A stretch of 46,946 bases of DNA from Verrucomicrobiota bacterium (GCA_025362555.1 JANYFP010000380.1:1-46946); one strand, 5' to 3'. Numbered from the stretch's first letter, positions 25,192-33,807 are shown. Notes: generated by a model from the letters alone, not told the origin. Numbers and translations are program-made.

Positions 25192-25234
25192 AATGGTTTG
25201 GCAGGCAATAGCCTAACCCTCGTCGTTATAACTT

Positions 25235-26299
25235 ATGCCCGATTCGCTTACTAAAAAACTGTCCTTTCTCGACCGTTATCTGACGGTGTGGATTTTTTCC
25301 GCCATGGGAATTGGTGTGGCGCTCGGTCATTTTATCATCACCGATCCCGCCGCGTTTTTCGCGCCATTCACGATGGGGACAACCAATCTGCCCATCGCCA
25401 TCGGTCTCATTTTGATGATGTATCCACCGCTCGCAAAGGTAAAATACTCCCAGCTCCCCAAAGTATTCGCCGACGCCCGCATCCTCGGTTTCTCGTTGGT
25501 GCAAAACTGGCTGGTCGGTCCCGTGCTCATGTTTCTTCTCGCGATCATCTTCCTGCGTGATCACCCGGACTACATGGTCGGTCTTATTTTGGTCGGCATC
25601 GCCCGCTGTATCGCGATGGTGCTCGTGTGGAACGAACTCGCGAAAGGCAGCCGCGAATACGCCGCCGCACTCGTGGCACTCAACAGTATCGCTCAGATTC
25701 TTTTCTACAGCGCGTTCGCCTGGCTCTTTCTGACGGTGCTGCCGCCCTACTTCGGACTCGAAGGTCACATCGTGAAGCTCGCGATGAGCGAGATATTTTG
25801 GAGCGTCATGATCTATCTCGGCATTCCATTCGCCGCTGGCGCACTGAGCCGGGTGCTCTTGGTCCGCCTCAAGGGTGAGACGTGGTACGAACAGAAATTC
25901 ATCCCGCGCGTATCGCCCATCACCCTCATCGCGCTGCTATTCACCATCGTGATGATGTTCACGTTCAAAGGGAATGCCATCGTCGAGCTCCCGCTCGACG
26001 TGCTGCGCATCGCGCTGCCGCTCGTGATCTATTTCGCGCTGATGTTTTTCGTCAGCTTCTTCATGGCGAAGAAACTCGGGGCGGATTACGAACGCTCCAC
26101 CACGCTCGCGTTCACTTCAGCCGGCAACAATTTCGAACTGGCGATAGCCGTGTCGATCGCGGTTTTTGGCCTGAACTCCGGCGTGGCCTTCGCTGCCGTC
26201 GTGGGCCCGCTGGTGGAGGTACCGGCCTTGATCGGGCTGGTACACGTCGCCTTGCGGTTCCGCGTGAAGTTCAATCCAATGCCATCTGCTCAGCCGTAA
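25235..26299 (+). CDS. acr3: ACR3-family arsenite efflux permease
   Basis: Exports As(III) from the cytoplasm using the proton gradient. The 354-residue protein has about ten membrane helices. Family hallmarks are visible: [20 protein letters not shown] at the start, the catalytic cysteine segment [13 protein letters not shown] in the fourth helix, and [20 protein letters not shown] with conserved Asn and Glu in a later helix. It is the last gene of the arsR-DUF6428-arsC-acr3 operon and completes the reduction-efflux route. Confidence 0.95.
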   Translation: MPDSLTKKLSFLDRYLTVWIFSAMGIGVALGHFIITDPAAFFAPFTMGTTNLPIAIGLILMMYPPLAKVKYSQLPKVFADARILGFSLVQNWLVGPVLMFLLAIIFLRDHPDYMVGLILVGIARCIAMVLVWNELAKGSREYAAALVALNSIAQILFYSAFAWLFLTVLPPYFGLEGHIVKLAMSEIFWSVMIYLGIPFAAGALSRVLLVRLKGETWYEQKFIPRVSPITLIALLFTIVMMFTFKGNAIVELPLDVLRIALPLVIYFALMFFVSFFMAKKLGADYERSTTLAFTSAGNNFELAIAVSIAVFGLNSGVAFAAVVGPLVEVPALIGLVHVALRFRVKFNPMPSAQP

Positions 26300-26510
26300 C
26301 AATTCTGTTGATCAAGGTGAAGTGCGGCATCCGACCGCGTTTCCTGCAGTCGGCCGCGTGCTGGATGTCATCGATGGAACAAAGCGGTGAGAGATGGCAA
26401 GTGGCGAAGCGACATGTCAGAAGAATGCGACTGGAAGGGCGCATTAAATATAATCGCCGAAGACCGCCAGCTTCTTGGCGTCCGTCTTCTAAAAGGGCGT
26501 GCCGGTGAAG

Positions 26511-27893
26511 CTATTTCATCAAACGCCAGGCCGCTGCGGACCCATCCAAATTGGGAACGCGCTCGATCAGCTTTTCGTCGCGAAGCCTATAGAAAACGTT
26601 CTTCACGGAATTTTCAGAACGAATCCCAGTGAGATCGCGCGCTTGCCCGTTTTTGATCGTTGGATTGTTACGCAGGAATTCGAGGATTGCGTCCTCCGGC
26701 GATGCAAGAGGTGTGTGAGGGATAATTGCTCGGACGGTATTTCCGTCCTCGGAAATTTCGGGCGGCCGAAGTTTGAAATCCTTCATTTTCTGGAACGCAG
26801 TGTTGAGCCCTTCGCCCATATCGCGATTTGGCGCATCTTTGTATCGGTTCAATGTTCGAACTATTCGCGGATTTCTTGAAAACCGGGCGTCGAGAATATT
26901 GTCCTTCGTGATGAAGGCCGGAAACTTACCGGGGCTAATAATCTCAATTCGATTGTCGAAGATTAGCACCTGGATATTGTCGGAGACTGAGTAGTCACGG
27001 TGAACAACCGCATTGACAAGAATCTCCCAGATCGTCTCCGGAGGATATTCCACCGGCTTGAGCCCATTAATCGTCCACACAGAAATACCAGCCATTACTT
27101 TTTTGACCATGGCGACGACGTCGTGAATGAGAGGATAAAGCGCGCCTTCGACCGTATGCGTATCCTTAAAGATGGTCTCGCTCCGGTTCATCCTCACGGG
27201 TGACATATCGCGCTATCTTCACGGCACACTGGCGAGGCATATTTGCCGAAGGCTGATCTGAAAAAAGAAGAATGCCTGCAACGGTTGGTTCCCAAGTTTT
27301 GAAATCAACCAGTTGCTGGTTGACGACAAATTCGACTGGGTCGCTTTTCGGAGAGTAATCAGCAAGAAACCTTCGAATTTCCTTTGAATCGACGACCAAT
27401 TCCATTCGCGATGAGGGGACGACGTAATCCTCAAAGGATTTCGCGCCTTTAGTGAAAGCGAGCGCAGTGATTTGATCTGCACTATTCAACGGAAGGCTCT
27501 GGGCTCCACTCCGCACATATACTGTTTTATCGGCAGCGGAATGAACCTGACTGCTTTTCTCAACTTGGACTTGGAGCACCAAGCCAGGGCGCAACGGGCA
27601 GGCTAGAAATTGGAACCTGAAAGGAAGTGTTGGCGTGATTTCCATCAGCGCCTGAATATGCTGATTGAAATCCTCTTGTTTAGCGAGACCTGCCCAGCGC
27701 TTCGCCGGGTCCAGCACATCACTAGAATCAGCAATTCCAACGACAAACTCCCCGCCATCAGCATTGGCGAATGCCACAGCAATCTTCTGCATCTTAGCCG
27801 GTTTTAACCCAACTGCTTTCCGGTCAAAAAATGGCCTTCGTCCCGCGTGCAGAAGGTAAGAGCGTCTTTATCGTCAAGTGTTTGGATTTGCAT
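26511..27893 (-). pseudogene. AlbA_2 (Schlafen-type) / HATPase_c_4 protein, broken by two frameshifts
   Basis: Reading leftwards, three pieces join into one gene of about 460 codons. ATG at 27893 starts MQIQTLDDKDALTFCTRDEG. At a six-base homopolymer (27826-27831) one base is missing; restoring it continues as FFDRKAVGLKPAKMQKIAVA, the AlbA_2 pattern, then FANADGGEFVVGI. Near 27174-27175 one extra base ends the frame at DEPERDHL; removing it continues as ERDIFKDTHTVEG into ETIWEILVNAVVHRDYS and NRIEIISPGKFP, the HATPase_c_4 hallmark. The last part has a winged-helix-like end. Such proteins are nucleic-acid- and ATP-binding regulators or defence components. Either the gene is dead or the assembly has two indels. 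Confidence 0.8.
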
Positions 27894-27921
27894 CGAATTG
27901 TCGTTTTGGGAGGAGGTCGGT

Positions 27922-28542
27922 TCAGTGTTTGATAATTGGCATCACGTCAGGATACGGCCCGAGGAATCTCTCTCCGTTAAAGTGGATCATATGGTCGGGG
28001 TCTTCGGCGATCCACACTTCGGATTCCCAGGCGATGTGCGAAACGAAGGTCTGCATCGTGCGGCGGCTCTCGAAAGCCGTTACGAATACTAACCCCGCTT
28101 TGCAGCCAGCAAACAGGTCTTTGAGTTCCTTGCGGCGCTTGCCGTCCACCGGCCCTGCGCTTGTTACGGCTTCAATTAACAAGAGCCAATTTCTCTTGGT
28201 ATCGTGAACGATGACATCAGGAATTTTGGCGGCGGAATCCAAGGTGACGCCGAGCGCGGCCAAGCCTGCGGTTTCCAGATGGACGAACTTGTATTCGGTA
28301 TCGCCAATGTAGAGCACCACCCCGCTGGGGGCGAAGGTGGGGCAAAAGCGTTCGATCACGGCCTTTATAAGCAGGCACCAGCGGTAACGGGGATGATAGA
28401 AAAAGGTCCCGTTTGGGAGGCGCCACCTTTGGGTCTTAACCGCATGGGAGGGTACGCCCAACGAGTAAGCAAGTTTATCGACATTTAACGACGATGAATG
28501 GAAGACCGATGGAGTCGAAACTTGGTGCTTTGACCGGCGCAT
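27922..28542 (-). CDS. BsuBI/PstI-family type II restriction endonuclease, short form
   Basis: A 206-residue protein carrying the C-terminal catalytic domain of the BsuBI/PstI endonuclease family: VVLYIGDTEYK, IPDVIVHD (Pro108-Asp109), WLLLIEAVTSAGPV (Glu124), LVFVTAFESRRT and a highly typical end, IAWESEVWIAEDPDHMIHFNG. Full-length family members are about 300 residues or more; the N-terminal DNA-contact domain is missing or replaced by ~50 unrelated-looking residues (DKLAYSLGVPSHAVK may be a short HTH). An in-frame stop lies six codons before the ATG. It is divergent from an XRE regulator with a 45-base gap. The cognate methyltransferase survives only as a stub at 29317-29544. Confidence 0.82.
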   Translation of the reverse strand: MRRSKHQVSTPSVFHSSSLNVDKLAYSLGVPSHAVKTQRWRLPNGTFFYHPRYRWCLLIKAVIERFCPTFAPSGVVLYIGDTEYKFVHLETAGLAALGVTLDSAAKIPDVIVHDTKRNWLLLIEAVTSAGPVDGKRRKELKDLFAGCKAGLVFVTAFESRRTMQTFVSHIAWESEVWIAEDPDHMIHFNGERFLGPYPDVMPIIKH

Positions 28543-28543
28543 A

Positions 28544-28565
28544 TATCCTATTTTGGGTTATCCTA
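28544..28565. promoter_or_regulatory. Direct repeat TATCCTA, possible regulator site
   Basis: TATCCTA occurs at 28544-28550 and 28559-28565, 15 bases apart, inside the 45-base divergent gap between the endonuclease and the XRE regulator gene. Controller proteins of restriction systems bind paired sites in this position. Weak evidence. Confidence 0.3.
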
Positions 28566-28587
28566 AGATCGGTTGTAATCTCCGGAG

Positions 28588-28854
28588 ATGTCAAAGTCTA
28601 TCTTCACATCGGAGTATGCCGTTTTCAGAGACTCATTGCGCGAACTCCGCACCGAAAAAGGGCTAACCCAGAGTCAATTGTCTGAGACCTTGGGGATGCC
28701 CCAAAGCTTCGTGAGCAAGTATGAAATAGGTGAGCGACGGCTCGACATGATTGAAGTCCGCGCGATTTGCCAATCTTTGGGCACTCCTCTTTCGGTCTTC
28801 GTTAAGAAATTGGAAACAAGTATCTCCGCATCGAAAAAAGGAGCCCGAACGTGA
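28588..28854 (+). CDS. XRE-family regulator, controller-like
   Basis: An 88-residue protein that is essentially one Cro/CI-type helix-turn-helix: RDSLRELRTEKGLTQSQLS, ETLGMPQSFVSKYEIGERR, then LDMIEVRAICQSLGTPL. Its size and position, divergent from a restriction endonuclease, recall controller (C) proteins that delay endonuclease expression. GGAG is immediately before the ATG, closer than normal. Its stop overlaps the start of the next gene by four bases, so the two are coupled. Confidence 0.85.
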   Translation: MSKSIFTSEYAVFRDSLRELRTEKGLTQSQLSETLGMPQSFVSKYEIGERRLDMIEVRAICQSLGTPLSVFVKKLETSISASKKGART

Positions 28855-29300
28855 GCAATATGGACTCAGGAAGCGCCACAGCGGGTAAAGCCGCCTTGCT
28901 GTTGGTTTCGAAAAAGCTCGGTTATATTGTCCCCACTGCGCAGCAGAAAAAGAATCTCGTCGTCGCCTTCGCGAAGCGCGATATGATCGTCTATGGAAAA
29001 GCATTCGATGTGGTTCGTCTATCGAACACCTTTAATTTGGATTCATTGGAGGAAGTTGAAGCCAATTTGAGCAAGATCTTGGTTTGTGAAATCAAGTCCA
29101 CCAAGAAGGATGTAGCCGCAGATTTCCGGGGCTATTTCTTTGGATTGACCGCAGCTGAGGTGCTGGTCGCACAGAGCCTGAAAGAGCAATTTCGTTTTAT
29201 TTTTGTTAACACCGTCTCTGGCGCTCACATGGAGCTGCAACTCAACGAAATCTTCGCAAAGGCACGGGGCATTTATCCGACATGGAGCATTTCGTTTTGA
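28851..29300 (+). CDS. Small PD-(D/E)xK nuclease-like protein coupled to the XRE regulator
   Basis: A 149-residue protein starting at GTG 28851 within the XRE stop (four-base overlap); ATG at 28860 is an alternative. The order AFDVVRLS (Asp53), then ILVCEIKSTKKD (Glu80-x-Lys82), then a helix DFRGYFFGLTAAEV and a strand FRFIFVN fits the PD-(D/E)xK nuclease core, where Asp and the E-x-K pair bind metal. The N-terminus (TAGKAALLLVSKKLGY) is helical. No named family is recognised. It could be an endonuclease, a nickase or a nuclease-fold accessory protein. It is convergent with the methyltransferase stub, 16 bases apart. Confidence 0.65.
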   Translation: MSNMDSGSATAGKAALLLVSKKLGYIVPTAQQKKNLVVAFAKRDMIVYGKAFDVVRLSNTFNLDSLEEVEANLSKILVCEIKSTKKDVAADFRGYFFGLTAAEVLVAQSLKEQFRFIFVNTVSGAHMELQLNEIFAKARGIYPTWSISF

Positions 29301-29316
29301 CGTCGGCTTTCACCAT

Positions 29317-29544
29317 CTAACGTAAAGTGCTTCGTGAGAAACGAACGCCTTCATTTTTGTCGCACAAGCGTGAAACGAATGCGGCGGTAAGTGAGCCGGC
29401 CCCCGCACCAGCATCCAACAACCGCACCGCCCGAGGGAGAGACTCAAACATTGAAGCCATAAAGTCAGCCACAGGCGTCGCGGTGAGGAACTGTCCAAGT
29501 TCTTCCTGGCGACTTCTGGGATTTTCGATCGTTTCAATTTTCAT
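29317..29544 (-). pseudogene. N-terminal stub of a BsuBI/PstI-type adenine methyltransferase
   Basis: About 75 residues remain: MKIETIENPRSRQEELGQFL, TATPVADFMASMF and the SAM-binding motif I LLDAGAGAGSLTAAFV, the normal start of M.PstI/M.BsuBI-like N6-adenine methyltransferases (about 500 residues). The frame then ends after SRLCDKNEGVRFSRSTL. No other methyltransferase motif (such as NPPY) is found on this strand between here and the endonuclease, so the rest is deleted, not frameshifted. A TTG at 29577 could extend the start by 11 codons. Confidence 0.75.
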
Positions 29545-29583
29545 ACACTTAGGCTGCAAGACAACGGATGGGCGCAAAGGATT

Positions 29584-29682
29584 TCATGACTTCGACGGTT
29601 TAGGTTTCTTCGGTCTCAGCGACTTCTGCAATGCTTTCGTGGCTTTTTCGAAAGCGGCGAACAGGGTTAAATTTGTCTTCAT
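29584..29682 (-). CDS. Possible 32-residue basic peptide upstream of the methyltransferase stub
   Basis: A short ORF with a good AGGA site four bases before its ATG. It starts MKTNLTLFAAFEKATKAL and ends in a Lys/Pro-rich tail (RPKKPKPSKS). It ends 39 bases before the stub ATG on the same strand. It could be a leader peptide, a small protein of the restriction locus, or chance. Confidence 0.35.
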   Translation of the reverse strand: MKTNLTLFAAFEKATKALQKSLRPKKPKPSKS

Positions 29683-29841
29683 TGTCCTGAAGCGATTCGA
29701 CCGCAGAAGGGCGGAACACCCCCATCCGGTGCGGCTCAAACCAGCCAAAACCGGGTAGTTCCCCTATCGCCCGCCCCGCCCTTAGAACCTCGAAACACAA
29801 AGCTTGATTGCTTGGCCTTCGTGCGCGTGAATTGGGGTGCA

Positions 29842-30843
29842 TTGAACACCTCTACTCAGACCGTTTGCATCGCAGGTATCGGACACGCCGTCCCCCCCCA
29901 TATTCGCGCCAATAGCGAGATCCTCAAGGCCTTCCCTGATCGAACGGAGGAGCAAATGGTGCACCTCACCGGCATTAAAGAGCGCCGCTACGCCGCCGAA
30001 GGCGACAGCGCCACCGCCCTCGCCGCCATCGCCGTGCAGCACGCCCTGAAACAGGCCGGCATGACCGCCGACCAGATCGACGGCATTATCATGGCCACGC
30101 TGATCCCCGATCAACCCGTACCCTCCATGGCCAGCGCCCTCGCCAAGGAACTCGGCATTCCCCGCGTCCTCGCCTTCGACCTGAACGCCGCCTGCTCCGG
30201 TTGGCTCTACGCCCTCGAAGTCGGTCGCGCCTTCATTTTGGCCGGCACCGCCAAAAACTTGATCGTGGTCACCGCTGAACTTCTCTCGCGCATCACGAAC
30301 CCCCAGGATCATCGCACCGCATTTCTTTTTGGTGATGGCGCCGGCGCCGCCATCCTCACCGCCCAACCCGGCGGCCACCGCTTGCACCGCCTCAGTCTCT
30401 CGGGTGATGCGACCCAATTTGAAGCGATCCAACGTCCCGGCGGCGGCGCGCGCATGCCGTGGCCCGAGACCGGCGCGAGCGCGGACCTCGAACACTTCTA
30501 CCTTCAAATGGACGGAGCCGCCGTCTTCAAACACGCCGTCATCGGCTTCGCGGAACAGATCGAACAAACCCTCGCACGCGAAAATTTAAAACCCGAAGAC
30601 ATCGCGTGGATCGTGCCGCATCAAGCCAACGAGCGCATCCTCAAAGCCGTGAGCCGCCGCGTCGGCATTCCCTACGATAAATTCGTGGTGACGATCCACC
30701 GTTACGGCAACACGAGCGCGGCCAGCGTCTCGATGGCCCTGGGCTGGGCCGCAGAAGAAGGCATCTTCACCGACGGTGAGAAAATTATTTTCTGCAGCGT
30801 TGGCGCAGGTCTGACCTTCGCCGGCGGTCTGCTGGTGTGGTAA
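29842..30843 (+). CDS. fabH: 3-oxoacyl-ACP synthase III (KAS III, FabH-like)
   Basis: Condenses acyl-CoA with malonyl-ACP to start fatty-acid synthesis. The triad is intact: Cys118 (NAACSGW), His260 (PHQANERI) and Asn290 (YGNTSAAS), with GDGAGAAIL and a closing VGAGLTFAGGLLVW. The start is uncertain: TTG at 29842 gives the family-like NTSTQTVCIAGIGHAVPP with GGGG five bases upstream, while TTG 29812, GTG 29821 and GTG 29827 extend it by 5-10 residues. No other fab genes are adjacent, so a dedicated FabH-like enzyme for another pathway is possible. A CheY-like gene follows by 18 bases. Confidence 0.93.
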   Translation: MNTSTQTVCIAGIGHAVPPHIRANSEILKAFPDRTEEQMVHLTGIKERRYAAEGDSATALAAIAVQHALKQAGMTADQIDGIIMATLIPDQPVPSMASALAKELGIPRVLAFDLNAACSGWLYALEVGRAFILAGTAKNLIVVTAELLSRITNPQDHRTAFLFGDGAGAAILTAQPGGHRLHRLSLSGDATQFEAIQRPGGGARMPWPETGASADLEHFYLQMDGAAVFKHAVIGFAEQIEQTLARENLKPEDIAWIVPHQANERILKAVSRRVGIPYDKFVVTIHRYGNTSAASVSMALGWAAEEGIFTDGEKIIFCSVGAGLTFAGGLLVW

Positions 30844-30861
30844 CGCTGTTCGACCTCCCCG

Positions 30862-31254
30862 ATGCGCCCTAATATTCTCACCGTGGATGATGCGCGAGCC
30901 GTCCGCATGCTCGCACAATCGGCGCTTAGCGCCTTCGACTGCGATACGACCGACGCCACCAACGGTTACAACGCATTCTTCGCGATCGAGAGCGCCCGAC
31001 CCGATCTCATTCTGCTCGATATCAGCATGCCGATCATGGACGGAGTGGAGACCCTCACCCGCTTGAAAGCCGCCCCCGAGCTGCGAGCGATCCCGGTGAT
31101 CATGCTCACCTCGCGCGCTGATCACGCCGTCCTTCCCCAACTCACCGCGCTTGGTGCGGTCGGCACCCTGTTGAAGCCGTTTAACGAAGCCGCGCTCCTC
31201 GAAAAAATCCGCAGCGTGCTCGAGTTAAAACCGCGCGTCACAAAAAAAAGCTGA
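30862..31254 (+). CDS. Single-domain response regulator (CheY-like)
   Basis: A 130-residue receiver domain with no output domain: acidic pair in ILTVDDARAVR, phospho-acceptor Asp53 in LLDISMPIMDG, Thr83 (MLTSRAD) and Lys105 (LLKPF). It would act by protein contact, for example in chemotaxis-like control or as a phosphate shuttle. It follows the KAS III gene by 18 bases and may share its transcript. No kinase is adjacent. The following 291 bases (31255-31545) hold no gene I can support. Confidence 0.9.
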   Translation: MRPNILTVDDARAVRMLAQSALSAFDCDTTDATNGYNAFFAIESARPDLILLDISMPIMDGVETLTRLKAAPELRAIPVIMLTSRADHAVLPQLTALGAVGTLLKPFNEAALLEKIRSVLELKPRVTKKS

Positions 31255-31545
31255 GCGCGCAGTTATTCTTTTTTTCGGGCGGAGTCAGGGAGGTGCCCAC
31301 AACTTCGAATCTGCAGACTCGTGGTTCCGGGAATTTGAACTCTCTTCGATGAAGAGGAGCAGCGTGAATAAAAAATGGCATGATTATCCGAGTTCGGCAG
31401 GCTGCGAATCAGGATCATCCCTCCCCTCGAATTTTTAAGCGGACTTTTGCCGATAATCGGGCTATTTAAAAATCACTCGATCGTATCCGCGCCCCACCCC
31501 GACTCGCGCCACTCCCTTCGTCAGTCTGACTCCATCCCCGTCCCC

Positions 31546-32487
31546 ATGCATTCCCCGATCCACTCGCTTAAACTCACCGCGCTGACCCTGCTGCTTTCGA
31601 TCGCCGGACTTGCCGCCACTCCCATGCCCAAGCTCATGCTTCTCACCGGCCAATCCAACAAATACCACGATTGGACCAAAAGCGCGCCGCTCGTAAAAAG
31701 CTACCTTGAACAAACCGGTCTCTTCACGGTGGACGTCGTCACCTCTCCTCCTGCCGGAGCGGACATGACAAAGTTCAGCCCGAAATTCTCCGACTACGCC
31801 GCCATCGTCATCGTGTACGAAGGCGACGAATGGCCCGCAGCGACGAAAGCGGCTTTCGTCACGTACATGAAAAATGGCGGTGGTCTCGTTTCAATCCACG
31901 ATACCGACAACGCCTTCCCCTACTGGAAAGAATGGAATGAGATGATCGCCGTCGGCGGTTGGGGCTTCAAAGCCGACGGCAATATCGGCGCACGCGACGT
32001 CACCGCCGGGCCAATGATCCGCTGGCGAGACGGGAAAATGGTGCTCGATGAAATCACTCCCGGCACGGCCACCCATCCCGCCCGGCACGATTTTCCCATC
32101 GTCACCCGCGCCCCTGAACACCCAATCATGCAGGGGTTGCCCGCCTCGTGGATTCACGCCAGTGACGAAATTTATAGTCAGCTCCGTGGGCCGGCAAAAA
32201 ATGTGACGGTGCTCGCGACCGCCCTCGCCGACAAAACCACGCATCCCACCGCCACGGGAGAAAACGAGCCGATGCTCATGACCATCACCTACGGGAAAGG
32301 TCGAATCTTCCACACCACGCTCGGTCATGTCAGTCCGAATGAGAAACCACCCTTCACTTCGCTCGCCTGCGCCGGCTTCATCACGACCCTCCAGCGTGGC
32401 ACCGAGTGGGCCGCGACCGGCAACGTCACTCAAAAAATCCCGGCCGATTTTCCTACCGCGGAAAAAATTTCGGTACGAAATCAGTGA
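31546..32487 (+). CDS. Secreted ThuA-domain protein
   Basis: A 313-residue exported protein. A signal peptide is clear from ATG 31546 (SLKLTALTLLLSIAGLAATP). The ThuA (trehalose-utilisation, class I glutamine amidotransferase-like) fold follows: KLMLLTGQSNKYHDW, YAAIVIVYEGDEWP, KNGGGLVSIHDTDNAFP and the typical late TYGKGRIFHTTLGHV. In Planctomycetes and Verrucomicrobia such proteins accompany sugar oxidation and 3-keto-sugar genes; the exact reaction is not settled. The frame extends to 31447 but lacks sense before the signal peptide. A NIPSNAP protein gene follows. Confidence 0.9.
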   Translation: MHSPIHSLKLTALTLLLSIAGLAATPMPKLMLLTGQSNKYHDWTKSAPLVKSYLEQTGLFTVDVVTSPPAGADMTKFSPKFSDYAAIVIVYEGDEWPAATKAAFVTYMKNGGGLVSIHDTDNAFPYWKEWNEMIAVGGWGFKADGNIGARDVTAGPMIRWRDGKMVLDEITPGTATHPARHDFPIVTRAPEHPIMQGLPASWIHASDEIYSQLRGPAKNVTVLATALADKTTHPTATGENEPMLMTITYGKGRIFHTTLGHVSPNEKPPFTSLACAGFITTLQRGTEWAATGNVTQKIPADFPTAEKISVRNQ

Positions 32488-32567
32488 AGCATCCCCACAC
32501 ACTAAGGAAGCAGGCCCCCACTTAAATTAATCATGCGCTTTGTTGTTACTCGTACTTTCCGCCAAAC

Positions 32568-33425
32568 ATGAACCTTCCCCGCCGCACTTTCTTGAAAAGC
32601 ACCCTCGCCCTGTCCGCGACCGCCGCTTCAGCGACGCTCGCCTCCCGCCTCGCGGCCCAGCCCCAAACGCCTGGACCCGGCCGAGAATTCTACGAACTGC
32701 GCTGCTACCGTCTCCAGGCCGGCACCCGACTAAAAACCGACGCGAACCCCGCGCTGCTCGATGCGTACCTCGAACACGCCTTGCTCCCCGCCCTCGATTC
32801 TTTCGGAGTGAAGAACGTCGGAGTATTTACTGAACTCGACGTGAACAAAGAAAATGCCACTGCCACTGCGAAACCCGGCTCGCCGGTCTGGGTGCTCATG
32901 ACGCACCCCACGATCAAATCGTTCATCCACGTCAGCGCTTCGCTCAACTCCGACGCAACCGTTCAGCGCGCAGGAGCAGACTACCTCCAAGTTCCAAAAG
33001 CCAGTCCCGCGTTCGAGCGGATCGACAGCTGGCTGCTCCTCGCTTTCGCGGGCATGCCCAAACTCGAATTGCCCGAGTTCTCCCGTAATCGCACGCCGTC
33101 ACGCATCTTTGAAATGCGCGATTACGAAAGCCACAGTGAGCTGAAAGCGCTGAGTAAAATGGCGATGTTCAATGACGGCGAAATTGCCCTCATGAAAGAT
33201 CTGGGCATGTCTCCACTCTTTTTTGGCCAAGCTCTGTCCGGTCCTGATCTGCCCCATCTGCGCTACATCACCGGCGCGTCCGATCTCGCAACGCACCTTG
33301 GAAATTGGAAAAAATTCGGCCCCGACCCGCGTTGGACCGCAATGAAAGATCTCCCGCAATACGCCGACAACACGTCGAAAAACACCTCGAGGTTTCTCGG
33401 ACCCAAGCCGTATTCGCAGCTTTGA
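32568..33425 (+). CDS. NIPSNAP family protein with Tat signal
   Basis: A 285-residue protein with a twin-arginine signal (PRRTFLKSTLALSATAASATLASRL is its region; key residues Arg5-Arg6, Phe8-Leu9-Lys10). It has two NIPSNAP-type ferredoxin-like repeats: the first begins FYELRCYRLQAGTR, the second IFEMRDYESHSELK. The family is common in PVC bacteria next to sugar-degradation proteins and has no firm enzymatic role. It follows the ThuA gene by 80 bases on the same strand. Confidence 0.87.
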   Translation: MNLPRRTFLKSTLALSATAASATLASRLAAQPQTPGPGREFYELRCYRLQAGTRLKTDANPALLDAYLEHALLPALDSFGVKNVGVFTELDVNKENATATAKPGSPVWVLMTHPTIKSFIHVSASLNSDATVQRAGADYLQVPKASPAFERIDSWLLLAFAGMPKLELPEFSRNRTPSRIFEMRDYESHSELKALSKMAMFNDGEIALMKDLGMSPLFFGQALSGPDLPHLRYITGASDLATHLGNWKKFGPDPRWTAMKDLPQYADNTSKNTSRFLGPKPYSQL

Positions 33426-33490
33426 TTCCCTCGAACTGTCCGCGTCGGATCAGCCGTAGGCCACGTGCAAGCAGCGTGTTTTTATCAGTC

Positions 33491-33545
33491 GCAGGTCAGC
33501 GAGCTTGCTCGCGCTCCGGACGCGCAGGCGAGCACGCTGACCTAC
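33491..33545. repeat. REP-like inverted repeat
   Basis: GCAGGTCAGCG...TGCTCGC (33491-33512) pairs with GCGAGCACGCTGACCTAC (33528-33545), apart from a 4-base bulge. It lies in the convergent gap 33426-33609 after the NIPSNAP gene and may act as a bidirectional terminator or belong to a dispersed repeat family. It differs in sequence from the repeat at 23690. Confidence 0.5.
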
Positions 33546-33609
33546 TCCGAAAAACGATTGCGCGCTCGCCGCGCAACGCTCGAACCGCGCTGCGGCAGGC
33601 GGATTAAAA

Positions 33610-33807
33610 TCATTTCACCACCGGCAGATGAATATCTCCACCATTGTTGATGACGCCGAAGCCGTACAACAACCACAGGACCACGACAATCACGACCACG
33701 ATGTTAAGGATCTTTTTGATCGTTCCCTGCATCGGAATATAAGTATTGATCAGCCAAAGGACGACGCCGACGACGATCAAGGTGAGAACTACATTTATAA
33801 GGGGCAT
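33610..33807 (-). CDS. Thivi_2564-type small membrane protein
   Basis: A 65-residue protein with two hydrophobic helices (INVVLTLIVVGVVLWLINTYI and ILNIVVVIVVVLWLLYGFG) joined by the short basic turn MQGTIKKI. This helix-turn-helix layout and the start MPLINVVLTLIVVG match the Thivi_2564 membrane protein family, of unknown role. ATG at 33807 is chosen; the open frame to 33864 adds only polar sequence. Confidence 0.82.
   Translation of the reverse strand: MPLINVVLTLIVVGVVLWLINTYIPMQGTIKKILNIVVVIVVVLWLLYGFGVINNGGDIHLPVVK

Noticed and set aside
26300-26510. Possible gene remnants after acr3
   Set aside because: Short frames on both strands show no recognisable motif; 211 bases of apparently noncoding sequence.
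29600-29842. 80-codon minus-strand frame upstream of the KAS III gene
   Set aside because: It competes with the better-supported 32-residue ORF in another frame and has no motif or ribosome site.
31255-31545. tRNA-like or small RNA in the gap before the ThuA gene
   Set aside because: A GGTTCCGGGAATTTGAACTC stretch hinted at a T-arm, but no acceptor stem or cloverleaf can be built.
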